From positions 1 to 43,057 of the forward strand of contig JAADHN010000025.1 of NCBI GenBank assembly GCA_013151865.1: a stretch of 43,057 bases of DNA, written 5' to 3'. This stretch comes from Kiritimatiellota bacterium. Lineage in GTDB: Bacteria; Verrucomicrobiota; Lentisphaeria; Oligosphaerales; JAADHN01. The notes beneath the pieces were generated by a model. The model worked only from the letters and a program-made list of their open reading frames with translations. It did no database searches and was not told where the DNA came from. Both the position numbers and the translations under genes were made by a program. This document shows positions 8,648 to 17,824 of the stretch, piece after piece. The stretch's first letter is position 1. Each line of letters starts with the position of its first letter.

Positions 8648-11599
8648 ATGCTCATCCGCTCCCGGACAGGAATTCGCCCCCGCTGCCCGGACCGACGGCG
8701 CCGCGCGTTGTTCTTCACCGCCCGTTTCCTCCGGGCCGCGGCAGCGGCGGCGTTGTGGGGGGCGTCCCCCCCCGGCACGGGGGCCGAACCTTCAGCACCC
8801 GCCGTGTTCTACGTGTCGCCGCGCGGGCGGGACACATGGAGCGGCCGAACGCCTGCGGCAAACGCAAACGGCACCGACGGTCCGTTTGCGTCCCTGGAAC
8901 GGGCGCGGGACGTCATCCGTGCACTCAAGAAGCGGACCTCGGGCGCCATGCCGCCGGTAACGGTATTCGTGCGCGGCGGCGTATATGCTCTGCCGCGGAC
9001 CTTCCAATTGCGCCGCGAGGATTCCGGCCGGCCGGGGGCGCCGGTGCTCTATGCCGCGTACCGCGACGAAAAGCCCGTGTTGTCGGGGGGACGCCGGATC
9101 ACCGGATTCACGCCGTATCGGGACGGCATTCTCAAAGCCGACCTGCGCGCCCAGGGATTCCCGAAGTACCGCTTCAAGCAACTCTTCTTCAACGGGAAAC
9201 GTCAGCACTTGGCCCGCTATCCGAACTTCGATCCCACAGCCCCCATCTGCGGCGGATGGTTGTTCGTGCCGGGCGACTACGTCCCGCTGACCCGCAGGAA
9301 GACCGTGGAAACGTTGGAACAACGGCGGACCTTTCGCGTTCGCCCCCGGGACTTGCACCGATGGACCCGCCCGACGGAAGGGACCGTCATGGTCTTCCCA
9401 CACCACAACTGGTGGAACCACATCGTACCGATCGCCGGCGTGGACTACGAACGCGGGACCGTCCGGCTTGGCGCCGACCGTGGGTTCGACGCACGTCTCG
9501 GCGACCGGCGCTTCGGCATGAAAGGCGGAGACCGTTTCTACTTTCGCGGCCTTTTCGAAGAACTGGATGCCCCCGGAGAATGGTATCTCGACCCCCGAAC
9601 CTGGACCCTCTATTTCATCCCGCCCGGCCCCATGAGCGATGCAACGGTAACCGTGCCCGCGATGAATCGAGTCCTCGATCTCCAGGAGGGGGTGCGATAC
9701 GTCACCTTTCGCGGGTTCACCATCGAGTGCAGCGACAAAGAGGCGGTGTCGATGTACAAGACCGACCATTGCCGTCTGGAAAAATGCGTGGTCCGCAATG
9801 TCATGGAATACAACAGTTGGTCTGCGGCGGTGCGAATCTCCGGGACCAACAATTCCGTGACGGGTTGCGACGTGTACAGCGTCGGCTCCACCGGCATCTT
9901 TTTGGGCGGCGGCGACTTCGACACCCTGGAAGCGGGCAACAACACGGCCGACAACAACTACATTCATCACACGGGCGTGTTCTACAAAGCAGGCAGCGGC
10001 ATCTCGTGCACCGGGGTCGGCAACCGGGTCTCGCACAATTTGATTCACGACACACCGCGCCAAGGCATCCGTTGGAACGGAAACGACCACGTAATCGAGT
10101 ACAACCACCTGCGTCACACCAACACGGAGATTTCGGACACGGCCGCCATCAATGCCTGCAATACCAGTTGGACCAAACGCGGCACCATCATCCAATACAA
10201 CTACATCCACGACCCTGTCGGCTTTGGCTGGGACCGCACTCGCGGCTGGGTGGCGCCCTACTACTGCTGGGGCATCTATCTGGACAACATCACCTGCGGT
10301 GTGACGATCCGCGGCAACATCATGGTCCGGGTCGTGCGCGGTGGTCCGTTCATTCACGGCGGTCGCGACAACCTCATCGAAAACAACATCATCGTTGACG
10401 GCGGCACGACACAGATGACCTACAGCAGTTGGAAACCGGACCCGGGCAAAGGCACCGAGAGCATGAAGGCCGCATTCGCCCGAACCGCCGCTTTGCCCGC
10501 TTATCGGAAGTATCCGCAAATCCGTGCTCTCGAGAACATGCCGTTCGAGGAACGCCTGAAAATGGCAGGCAATCGCTTCGTGCGAAACATCATCTGCTAC
10601 CGGGGCGATGCCGCGGCGCTCTACTCGGTCCGCAACCTGGACACCGCGACGACGGAGTCGGACTCCAACGTGATTTGGCACTTCGACAACCCGCTGCTGG
10701 TCCGTGGGTTGCGCGGCGTGCCCCCGGAGAGGCAGTGGTCTGCGTGGAAAGCGCTTGGTTTCGAGCGGCGTACCGTCGTGGCGGACCCCCGGTTCGTGGA
10801 TGCGGAGCACGGCGACTACCGGCTGCGGCCGGATTCTCCTGCGAGAAGGATTGGGTTTCGGCCCATTCCGGTAGATAAGATCGGACCGTACAAGTCACCG
10901 TTGCGCGCCACTTGGCCCATCGTCGAGGCGCAAGGCGTGCGGGAGCATCCTTTGCAACTCGACCGCATGCCGGGACCGCCGCCGAAACCGGCCCGCCCCC
11001 GCCCGACGTTCCGCGTTCCCCGCCTCACGGGCCCCATCACGGTCGACGGCGCCGTACTCCCGGCGGAATGGAACCAAGTGAACATGCAACGCGGGATCAC
11101 ACTCAAGGAGGACCCGCGCGGCGCGGCGTCCAAGCCGGTCAGCTTCGCGCACTTGGGGTTCGACGACGAGGCGTTGTACGTGGCGTTCGTAAACCGGGTC
11201 AGCGAGGCGGCGCCGCTCAAGACCGACGCGGTGTGGAACCGAAACGACGCGGTCGAGGTGGCCTTCCGGACCCCCTCGGGGACGGTTTTCGTGTTGCGCG
11301 GGTATCCCAAAGGCCAGTTCGAGAGCAGCACCGAGGCGGGCGCCCCCATCGAGGCGGCCCGCCGTCTTCAGACCGCGACGCGCTACGGTGCGCGGATCGT
11401 GAACCGCCGGCAGTGGACGGCCGAGTGGCGTATCCCGTTTGCCGCACTCGGGATCGACCCGAAATCCCGCGGTCCTTTCGACTGCAACCTGACCGTGCGC
11501 AAGACGGCGACGGACCAGTGGCTCATGTGGCATGGGACCGGCGGCGCGTCCTGGCAGGTCTCGCATGCGGGTCGCATCGTTTTCGGCCGGGAGCAGTGA
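8648..11599 (+). CDS. Secreted GH141-like right-handed beta-helix protein with CBM9-like C-terminal domain
   Basis: The protein has about 983 residues. An Arg-rich N-region and an Ala-rich hydrophobic segment (about 28-46) form a signal peptide. FYVSPRGRDTWSGRTP followed by [12 protein letters not shown] is the usual opening of GH141-type and related parallel beta-helix enzymes. The helix (about 330-600) shows repeated N-rich rungs such as NNYIHHTG, NRVSHNLIHDTPRQGIRWNGN and IENNIIVDGG. From about residue 795 (RLTGPITVDGAVLPAEW) to the end is a CBM9/DOMON-like beta-sandwich, including LYVAFVNR, VWNRNDAVEVAF and WTAEWRIPFAALGI. GH141 members act on fucosides or xylans in pectin- or xylan-type glycans. 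The activity here is inferred from similarity only. The 99-base gap to the sulfatase suggests co-transcription. A paralogue without the CBM9-like tail is encoded at 32939-35713. Confidence 0.85.
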   Translation: MLIRSRTGIRPRCPDRRRRALFFTARFLRAAAAAALWGASPPGTGAEPSAPAVFYVSPRGRDTWSGRTPAANANGTDGPFASLERARDVIRALKKRTSGAMPPVTVFVRGGVYALPRTFQLRREDSGRPGAPVLYAAYRDEKPVLSGGRRITGFTPYRDGILKADLRAQGFPKYRFKQLFFNGKRQHLARYPNFDPTAPICGGWLFVPGDYVPLTRRKTVETLEQRRTFRVRPRDLHRWTRPTEGTVMVFPHHNWWNHIVPIAGVDYERGTVRLGADRGFDARLGDRRFGMKGGDRFYFRGLFEELDAPGEWYLDPRTWTLYFIPPGPMSDATVTVPAMNRVLDLQEGVRYVTFRGFTIECSDKEAVSMYKTDHCRLEKCVVRNVMEYNSWSAAVRISGTNNSVTGCDVYSVGSTGIFLGGGDFDTLEAGNNTADNNYIHHTGVFYKAGSGISCTGVGNRVSHNLIHDTPRQGIRWNGNDHVIEYNHLRHTNTEISDTAAINACNTSWTKRGTIIQYNYIHDPVGFGWDRTRGWVAPYYCWGIYLDNITCGVTIRGNIMVRVVRGGPFIHGGRDNLIENNIIVDGGTTQMTYSSWKPDPGKGTESMKAAFARTAALPAYRKYPQIRALENMPFEERLKMAGNRFVRNIICYRGDAAALYSVRNLDTATTESDSNVIWHFDNPLLVRGLRGVPPERQWSAWKALGFERRTVVADPRFVDAEHGDYRLRPDSPARRIGFRPIPVDKIGPYKSPLRATWPIVEAQGVREHPLQLDRMPGPPPKPARPRPTFRVPRLTGPITVDGAVLPAEWNQVNMQRGITLKEDPRGAASKPVSFAHLGFDDEALYVAFVNRVSEAAPLKTDAVWNRNDAVEVAFRTPSGTVFVLRGYPKGQFESSTEAGAPIEAARRLQTATRYGARIVNRRQWTAEWRIPFAALGIDPKSRGPFDCNLTVRKTATDQWLMWHGTGGASWQVSHAGRIVFGREQ

Positions 11600-11652
11600 C
11601 CGCGTCGTCGCCCCGCCCTCCTTCGCAGATTCTTTCCCGCTTCGCAGGCCTT

Positions 11653-11669
11653 CCGGGGCCTTTCCCCGG
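11653..11669. terminator. Possible bidirectional hairpin between convergent genes
   Basis: CCGGGG-CCTTT-CCCCGG forms a 6-bp stem with a 5-base loop in the 85-base gap between the GH141-like gene (plus) and glycogen phosphorylase (minus). There is no U-tract on either side, so intrinsic termination is uncertain. Confidence 0.25.
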
Positions 11670-11684
11670 GACAGCTGCTCGCGG

Positions 11685-14180
11685 TCAATCGCGGCGCGGG
11701 GTTGCGGGGACGGCCACCGGCCGTATGCCCCAAATCTTCTCTGCGTACTCTCGGATCGAACGGTCGCTCGAAAACCGACCCATGTTGGCGATGTTGCAGA
11801 CCACGCGCCGGTCCCACTCTTCCGGATTCGCGTACACACGGTCCACCTCTTCCTGGACACGGCAATAATCCTCGAAATCCGCCAAGACCATGAACGGATC
11901 GCCCTCATCGAGCGTGCGGCGCAACAACGGTTCGAAAACACCCGGTTCCCGCTTCGAGAACAAGTCGGCGCGGACCGCATCGAGAACACGGGCCAGACGG
12001 GGACTGTTCGCCACCACGTCGCCCGGGCTGTAGCCCCGCTCTTGGAGCGCCTGGACCTCGTCCACCGTCATGCCGAACAGAAAGAAATTCTCGGCGCCGA
12101 CCGCGTCGCGGATCTCGATATTAGCGCCGTCGAGCGTGCCGACGGTCAGGGCGCCGTTGAGGGCGAATTTCATGTTGCCGGTGCCGGATGCCTCGCAACC
12201 GGCCAGAGAAATCTGCTCGCTGACGTCGGCGGCCGGAATGAGGGCCTCGGCCAGGGTCACGCGATAGTCGGGCAGGAAGAAGACCTGGAGTGAATCGCGT
12301 GTGCGCCGGTCCCGATTGACCACGACGGCAATGTTGTTGATCAACTTGATGATGAGTTTGGCAAGCAGGTAGCCGGGGGCCGCTTTGGCGGCGAACAGAA
12401 AGGTCCGCGGCGGTCCGTTCGGACCCGCCCCTTCCCGAAGGGCCAGGTACCGGTCGATGATGTGCAGGGCATCGAGGAGTTGCCGCTTGTACTCATGGAG
12501 GCGCTTGGCCTGGACGTCGAAAAGCGTAGCCGGATTCAAACGCGGCCCGCCGGCGGCCCGCAGAAAAGCCGCCAAGCGTTGTTTGTTGGCGTTTTTCACG
12601 GCGCGCAGTTCCGCGTGGAACTCGGGGTCCCGTTCCCATTGCATGAGTTGTTTGAGGGCGTCGAGGTCCGCCGCCCACTCGTCGCCGATCCGGCGCCGGA
12701 TACAGTCGGCCAAGCCGGAGTTGCAGCACAACAGCCAACGCCGGGGAGTGATGCCGTTGGTGACATTTCCGATCTTTCCCGGCTGAATACGCTCGAAATC
12801 CGCCAGAACGGTCTGCCGCAGCAACCGGGAATGGAGTTCGGCCACGCCGTTGACGGCGTGACTGCCCACCACGGCGAGATGGGCCATGCGGACCCGGCGC
12901 TCCGGCTCTTCCTCGATCAGCGAGACGCGCCGGACCAAGTCCGCGTCGCCGGGAAACTCGGCCCGGACGCGGTCGAGGAAACGTTGGTTGATGCCGTAAA
13001 TGATCTCGAGGTGTCGCGGCAACAGCCGCTCGACCAAGTCGACAGGCCATTTTTCGAGCGCTTCGGCCATGAGAGTGTGGTTCGTGTAGCCCAAGGTGCG
13101 AGTGACCAAGTCCCAAGCTCGGTCCCAATCGAGCCCGGCTTCGTCCACGAAAAACCGCTGCAGCTCCGCCACGGCCAAAGCGGGGTGGGTATCGTTCATC
13201 TGAATGGCGACTTTGTCGGGAAAGGCACTCCAGTCCCGGTGGCGCTTCCGATAGCGGCGGACGATGTCCCGAATACTGCAGGCCACCAGGAAGTACTCCT
13301 GCCGCAGGCGAAGTTCGCGCCCCGCCTCGACCAGGTCCATGGGGTAGAGGACCTTCGAGATGTTCTCGGAACTCACTTTCTGCTGGACGGCCCGGACGAA
13401 ATCGCCGTTATTGAAGATCTCCATGTCGAAGTCGTTCGAGGCCCGGGCCTTGAACAAACGCAACAGGTTGACCGTCTTGCCGCCGTAGCCCACCATGGGC
13501 AGGTCATGGGGTTCCCCCAGTACCGCGGCCCAATCGAGCCACATGGGATTGTCGGCGCCGGTCCGGTCGGGGGCGTGCTCGATCCGTCCGCACATGGGCA
13601 CCAGGACAGTATGCTCGGGCCGCACCAGCAACCATGGGTTGCCGACGGCGAGCCAGGGGTCGGGGCGCTCGCGCTGCCAGCCGTTGCCGATCTCCTGCCG
13701 GAACAGGCCGTACTCGTAGAGAATGCCGTACCCGTAGGCGGGATACCCCAAGGTCGCCAGCGAATCCATGAAACAGGCCGCGAGCCGGCCGAGCCCGCCG
13801 TTCCCGAGAGCGGCGTCCCGCTCGACTTGAGCCAGTTCGTCCAAGTCGCAGTCGAGTCGCGCCAATGCGTGCCGGACCAAGTCGAGTATCCCCAGGTTCA
13901 CCAGGTTCTTGCTGAGCAGTCGGCCGACCAGATATTCCATGGAAATGTAATAGACTCGCTTGACGTCCTGATCGTGATAGGCCTGCTGGGTCGCCACCAT
14001 GTGCTGCGTCACCCGATCGCGGACGGCCAGCGCCAAGCTCACGTACTTGTCCTCGAGCGTTGCGGTGGCCCGGTCCTTACCGCAGGAGTAGCGGAGGTGA
14101 TGCAGAAACGACAGGCGGAAGTTTTCTTCGCCGGTCAGGGAACGAAAGCGTTCAAGAACAGCTTCCAGACGCTTGGTCAT
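11685..14180 (-). CDS. glgP: Glycogen/starch/alpha-glucan phosphorylase
   Basis: This enzyme phosphorolyses alpha-1,4-glucan to glucose-1-phosphate with PLP, in the cytoplasm. The 831 residues are a full-length GT35 protein. Diagnostic stretches are YYISMEYLVGRLL, DAALGNGGLGRLAACFMDS, IQMNDTHPALAVAEL, KIGNVTNGITPRRWL and VQAKRLHEYKRQLL. The PLP-binding site is EASGTGNMKFALNG, with Lys671 forming the Schiff base. ATG 14180 was chosen over an in-frame ATG at 14207 because AGGAGAG lies just before 14180 and the extension is only low-complexity MKKEKKERT. It is preceded by a leader that is homologous to that of the next upstream gene. There is no other glycogen gene in the window. Confidence 0.97.
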   Translation of the reverse strand: MTKRLEAVLERFRSLTGEENFRLSFLHHLRYSCGKDRATATLEDKYVSLALAVRDRVTQHMVATQQAYHDQDVKRVYYISMEYLVGRLLSKNLVNLGILDLVRHALARLDCDLDELAQVERDAALGNGGLGRLAACFMDSLATLGYPAYGYGILYEYGLFRQEIGNGWQRERPDPWLAVGNPWLLVRPEHTVLVPMCGRIEHAPDRTGADNPMWLDWAAVLGEPHDLPMVGYGGKTVNLLRLFKARASNDFDMEIFNNGDFVRAVQQKVSSENISKVLYPMDLVEAGRELRLRQEYFLVACSIRDIVRRYRKRHRDWSAFPDKVAIQMNDTHPALAVAELQRFFVDEAGLDWDRAWDLVTRTLGYTNHTLMAEALEKWPVDLVERLLPRHLEIIYGINQRFLDRVRAEFPGDADLVRRVSLIEEEPERRVRMAHLAVVGSHAVNGVAELHSRLLRQTVLADFERIQPGKIGNVTNGITPRRWLLCCNSGLADCIRRRIGDEWAADLDALKQLMQWERDPEFHAELRAVKNANKQRLAAFLRAAGGPRLNPATLFDVQAKRLHEYKRQLLDALHIIDRYLALREGAGPNGPPRTFLFAAKAAPGYLLAKLIIKLINNIAVVVNRDRRTRDSLQVFFLPDYRVTLAEALIPAADVSEQISLAGCEASGTGNMKFALNGALTVGTLDGANIEIRDAVGAENFFLFGMTVDEVQALQERGYSPGDVVANSPRLARVLDAVRADLFSKREPGVFEPLLRRTLDEGDPFMVLADFEDYCRVQEEVDRVYANPEEWDRRVVCNIANMGRFSSDRSIREYAEKIWGIRPVAVPATPRRD

Positions 14181-14273
14181 CGTTCTCTCCTTTTTTTCCT
14201 TTTTCACACCGAATTCGCCCTTGACGCTACCATTTATTCGTCATGGTGTTTTCATTCCGAACTTGACAATACC
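14181..14273 (-). repeat. Leader element, copy 1 (upstream of glgP)
   Basis: On the minus strand this begins GGTATTGTCAAGTTCGGAAT and runs to the glgP ribosome binding site AGGAGAG. About 42 of its first 52 bases match copy 2 at 16546-16637, and the purine-rich end aligns too. Inside it the TTCGGnnTGAAAA motif occurs twice (near 14255 and 14210). A third degenerate occurrence (CTTCGGTATGGAAAA, with CGACGAGTGAATG after it) lies further upstream around 14310-14346, so the element looks built from a tandem unit of about 50-90 bp. The rest of the 313-base gap to the GHL10 gene (14181-14493) holds no gene. It could be a mobile repeat or a conserved regulatory leader. Confidence 0.6.
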
Positions 14274-14493
14274 TTCAAGCGTCCACCCCACGGCAACACG
14301 ACCGCGTCGGCGGCATTCACTCGTCGTTCTTTTTCCATACCGAAGCTCGCCCCTCCCCCGCAATCATGGAACAGGCTTCGGACGGACGGTTCGACCGGCA
14401 ACGCACGCCCGGCCGGGCACGGTCGTGCATTTCGCGAACCCCCGGAGTGGGGCGTCACGGACCTCCGGCGTCTGACACGGCGGAACTTGACGG

Positions 14494-16545
14494 TTACTGT
14501 TGGGCGGGACCCGCCGAGGCATCGAACCATGCTCTGAGCGGGGCAAGCAGTCGTCTAGTGGCGCGCGGCTTGTAGCAGAACCCGCAAAAGCCCGCGGCGC
14601 CGGCCTTCCGGGCCAGGATGACGTGAAGGGCGACCTGCGCGGGATCTTCCATTGTGCCGGAACTGCTGGCAATGCCGATCCCCTCGACGATGGGGAAGCC
14701 CGGCGGGACCGCGGCACGATGACTCTCGACCAACGACTCGTAGAGGACGGGATCGAGCGTATATGTCATGGGACAAACGAAATCGAGCCAGCCTTCCCTA
14801 CACCAACGCACCCAGTCCTGCCCCACGTTTTCCCGGCAGTCGGGCCAGTCCCGGAAGACCGCGGCACTGATTTTCACTTTCGGGTTTGCGCGTCGCACGG
14901 CGGCCGACACGTGGCGGACGATGGCGGAAATCCGCTCGCAACGGAATTCGACGTAGGCGGCAGCCCGCGGCCCACCCTCGAGCACGTCGGCCGGCCAACT
15001 CTTCACGGGCGCGCCGCTTTCTTTCTCGAACAGGGCCCGACACTTGGCGCAATAGCACCCCTGGCGATTGGGGTAGCGGATGAAGTCGTACTGCACGCCG
15101 TCCACGTCGTAATTGGCCGCGATCTCCACCATCGGCCGGGTAATCGCCTCAACGTTCTCGGGTTGCGACGGGCAGAACCAGTCGATCGGCTGCCCGTCCG
15201 GTCCCTCCTGCAGCCGGCCTTGGGCGCGAAGACGGCGCAGCGACGCCGGCGAAGTCCGCCCCTCGACCACGCAATTGTTCACGTAAGCGTGCAACTCGAT
15301 CCCGTTGGCGTGGGCGTACTTCACGGCGGCCGCGAGCCAATCGCCCCCCTCCGCCGCCATCGGGTCCTGCACATCCGGCTGGACCTTCGAACCGTAGAAG
15401 GCTGCGGTCCCGCCCGCAATCCGCAAGACGGCCATGTTGATACCCAGCTTGCGGAGTTCCGGCATGACCACGGCCGGGCGGCGATCCTTGCCCACGTGAA
15501 GCCACACACCGCGGCGCTCCTCGGGCGGCGGCGGCGCAAAAAGCCCGCGCAACTTCAGTTCTTTTTTCAACACGGTGTTCCCCAATTTGACCGTAAGTTC
15601 ATGTCCGGCCTCGGAATCCCGGCCCGGCGGCGCGGTCAGGCGGAAGTCGGCCTGGCGCAGAATCGAGCCCGGCGCGACGGGCCGCGGGGTGAGAGACCGC
15701 CCGTCCAGTCGCATCTCGACGGTCTGCCCGGGTTCGACCGGTCCCGTCACCAGGCGAAAGGCGGTCGGCAAACCGGCCGGCGCCGTGGTTGTTTCCGGAA
15801 AAACCATCAACTCCGGGCCCGAGAGGACGCGCATTCGCTCCTGCCGGGGCACATCCGGGGCGAGCCACCGGAAGAAAGCTTCGGTAAGTTTCAGTTCCAC
15901 CGGGTTCACCCGTGGCAGATCGAGGGACAGACCGGTGCTGACCACTTTGCCTTTGCCGATGGTCCCGACAACCGCGACCGGTTGTCCGTCTCCATTCCGG
16001 ATGACGACCGTGCCCTGCGACCCGACCTTCTCGATGATGTGGTCGCGGAACGCGGCCTTGAAGTCCGTGATGCCCGCCACTGCCGGATGCCCCGGGACAA
16101 CTTTCATGCTCCGCTTGCCGTACACCCGCCGAACGCCGATGGAGATCCGGGACAGAATGTGATGATGCCAGGTCTGAAGCACGCTGCCGCCCGCGGCCAG
16201 GTAAGCTGCGATGTTGCGAGGCCCGTCTTTCGGACTGTTCCCCGGACGGTGCATGTCGGAGAGGTAGACGATATCGTACTGAAGCAGCGTGATAAGGTGG
16301 AGGTCGACAAAACTCTCGACCTGCCAGCCGCGTTTCGCAAGGCCCCGGACGATTTCCCGGACGGGCGCGCCCTGACCCCGCGCACGGGTGACGTCGTACA
16401 CGCCGATTTTCAGGGCTTTCGCACGGGTGTCCGGGGCACGTGCGGCGGCGTGCGCGGCTCCTGCGACCGCGACCATCGTACCGGCCAAGAACAGCATGGC
16501 GCTTCCGCGGGGAGGTGGTGCGGATGGCGGGAGCGGCATCTTCAC
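14494..16545 (-). CDS. Secreted GHL10-type (DUF4015/YngK-like) glycoside hydrolase with N-terminal ThuA/GATase-like domain
   Basis: The protein has 683 residues. A signal peptide (SAMLFLAGTMVAVAGAAHAA) is followed by a flavodoxin-like domain (about 45-230: IGVYDVTRARGQG, YDIVYLSDMHRPGN, GGSVLQTWHHH, VVGTIGKGKVVSTG) resembling ThuA/trehalose-utilisation or GATase-1-like folds. The C-terminal half (about 345-680) is a TIM barrel of the GHL10 type, with RRGVWLHVGKDRR, YDVDGVQYDFIRYPNRQG, a CYCAKC metal-like cluster, and DFVCPMTYTLD. Family members act on glycans or cell-wall-like polymers, but specific activities are poorly known. GTG 16545 was preferred as start because CAGGAGA sits 7 bases upstream. 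ATG 16539 in the same frame would be too far from it. It shares a leader element with glgP downstream. Confidence 0.82.
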   Translation of the reverse strand: MKMPLPPSAPPPRGSAMLFLAGTMVAVAGAAHAAARAPDTRAKALKIGVYDVTRARGQGAPVREIVRGLAKRGWQVESFVDLHLITLLQYDIVYLSDMHRPGNSPKDGPRNIAAYLAAGGSVLQTWHHHILSRISIGVRRVYGKRSMKVVPGHPAVAGITDFKAAFRDHIIEKVGSQGTVVIRNGDGQPVAVVGTIGKGKVVSTGLSLDLPRVNPVELKLTEAFFRWLAPDVPRQERMRVLSGPELMVFPETTTAPAGLPTAFRLVTGPVEPGQTVEMRLDGRSLTPRPVAPGSILRQADFRLTAPPGRDSEAGHELTVKLGNTVLKKELKLRGLFAPPPPEERRGVWLHVGKDRRPAVVMPELRKLGINMAVLRIAGGTAAFYGSKVQPDVQDPMAAEGGDWLAAAVKYAHANGIELHAYVNNCVVEGRTSPASLRRLRAQGRLQEGPDGQPIDWFCPSQPENVEAITRPMVEIAANYDVDGVQYDFIRYPNRQGCYCAKCRALFEKESGAPVKSWPADVLEGGPRAAAYVEFRCERISAIVRHVSAAVRRANPKVKISAAVFRDWPDCRENVGQDWVRWCREGWLDFVCPMTYTLDPVLYESLVESHRAAVPPGFPIVEGIGIASSSGTMEDPAQVALHVILARKAGAAGFCGFCYKPRATRRLLAPLRAWFDASAGPAQQ

Positions 16546-16637
16546 AGGCGATCTCCTGTTTTTTCCGTATCACGCAATTGGAGCATGACGCTGACATTCA
16601 TTCGTTATTCCGTCTTCATGCCGAACTTGACACTACC
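16546..16637 (-). repeat. Leader element, copy 2 (upstream of the GHL10 gene)
   Basis: On the minus strand this begins GGTAGTGTCAAGTTCGGCAT and runs to CAGGAGATCGCCT immediately before the GTG start. It has the same orientation, the same distance to the start codon and nearly the same length as copy 1 at 14181-14273. Mismatches cluster in the middle, while GTCAAGTTCGG, ACGAATnAATG and AGCGTCA are kept. Confidence 0.6.
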
Positions 16638-16674
16638 TTTCGGGCCGATTTCCCCCCCGTCCGCGCCCTCACGC

Positions 16675-17736
16675 TCATCCTGGACAATCCGGCTCCCGGG
16701 GGCACGGTCCATTTCGGCAGAATCGTGCGAACGGTTTTGCCAAGCTCCGAATGTCGGGCGGCAGCGGGGCGGTAAAACGGACACGCCGGCCTGTAAGCGG
16801 ATGCAGAAAAGCCAATTCCGCGGCGTGCAGGGCTTGGCGCGGCAAGCGCAGTCGGGCCAAGTCTGTCCGATCCAGTCCCCCCTCGACGAACCGGAGGAAC
16901 AGGGATTCGTCCACGCCGTACAGTTTATCGCCGACCACGGGGAATCCAAGCGCCTCGAGGGTGGCGCGGACCTGGTGCAATCGGCCCGTGACGGGTAGGG
17001 CCCGGACCAGCGACAATCCGGCGGCACGGCACACCGGCTCGAAGAAGGTGAGCGCGGGCCGGACCCGCTCGGGATCCGGCTCTTTTCGGGAAGGCAACTC
17101 CGTAACAAAACGTTGCTTTTTGCGAATAAGGCCTGCCGGGACACGGACCATCCAACCCTCGGCCCGTACGGGTTCGTCGAAGCTTCCCTCGACCACCGCC
17201 AAGTAGACCTTTTCCACAGTGCGGCGCTCGATCTGACGGCGACAATGCCGGGCCGCTGCCGGTGTGCGCGCCAAAAGGACGATCCCGGACGTCTCGCGGT
17301 CCAGGCGGTTGACGAACTCGAAACGGTCGTACCCAGTCTCGTGCAGCAAGCCCCACAACGTGTTCCGGAAGAAGCGTCCACCCGGATGCACCGGCAGATT
17401 GCCGGGCTTGTCCACCACCAAGAGGGAGGCGTCTTCGTAGACGATACGGAAGCGTCGGTCCACGGGCGGCTCCCACAGATCGGCCGGTCGATACTCGAGG
17501 CGTTCGCCTCCGTTCAGAATCAACGCCGGATCGGGCGGGCGGCCTTCCACCAAAACCTGACCGGAACGGACCCGCTCCCGCCATTCGCTCTCAGTGTGAT
17601 ACGTGAAACGCTCGACCAGATAGGCCAGCAGCGGACGACCGGCAGCCGTTGCCGGGACCGCCACGGACGCTCGACGCCGCATTCTTCCGGCCGGAAGCGG
17701 TCCATCCGGCTGCGGGTTTTTCGAAAGTCCAGGCAT
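16675..17736 (-). CDS. RluA-family pseudouridine synthase
   Basis: The enzyme converts uridine to pseudouridine in rRNA or tRNA. The 353 residues contain an S4-like N-terminal part (SEWRERVRSGQVLVEGRPPDPALILNGGERLEY) and the synthase domain (about 85-300). The catalytic motif is FVNRLDRETSG with Asp146. The motif RLHQVRATLEALGFPVVGDKLYG is also diagnostic of RluA, RluC and RluD. The start at ATG 17736 is supported by AGGA 8 bases upstream. A longer reading to 18066 would run into the upstream membrane-protein gene and is low complexity. The target nucleotide cannot be assigned. The C-terminus, ending in PCPREPDCPG, is slightly longer than usual. Confidence 0.93.
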   Translation of the reverse strand: MPGLSKNPQPDGPLPAGRMRRRASVAVPATAAGRPLLAYLVERFTYHTESEWRERVRSGQVLVEGRPPDPALILNGGERLEYRPADLWEPPVDRRFRIVYEDASLLVVDKPGNLPVHPGGRFFRNTLWGLLHETGYDRFEFVNRLDRETSGIVLLARTPAAARHCRRQIERRTVEKVYLAVVEGSFDEPVRAEGWMVRVPAGLIRKKQRFVTELPSRKEPDPERVRPALTFFEPVCRAAGLSLVRALPVTGRLHQVRATLEALGFPVVGDKLYGVDESLFLRFVEGGLDRTDLARLRLPRQALHAAELAFLHPLTGRRVRFTAPLPPDIRSLAKPFARFCRNGPCPREPDCPG

Positions 17737-17824
17737 TGGTTCGTCCTGCAAAATCACCGCGACGGGGGGCGGTTGTCCGTATCGGCATCGACTGCCGCGG
17801 TCGACCCGCCGGCTGAGCCGCAAG

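Noticed and set aside
12462-14537. Long plus-strand open frame opposite glgP
   Set aside because: Exact shadow of a well-conserved enzyme in high-GC DNA; no family resemblance or ribosome binding site.
14500-16998. 832-residue plus-strand open frame opposite the GHL10 gene
   Set aside because: Antisense shadow; the minus-strand protein has a signal peptide and family motifs.
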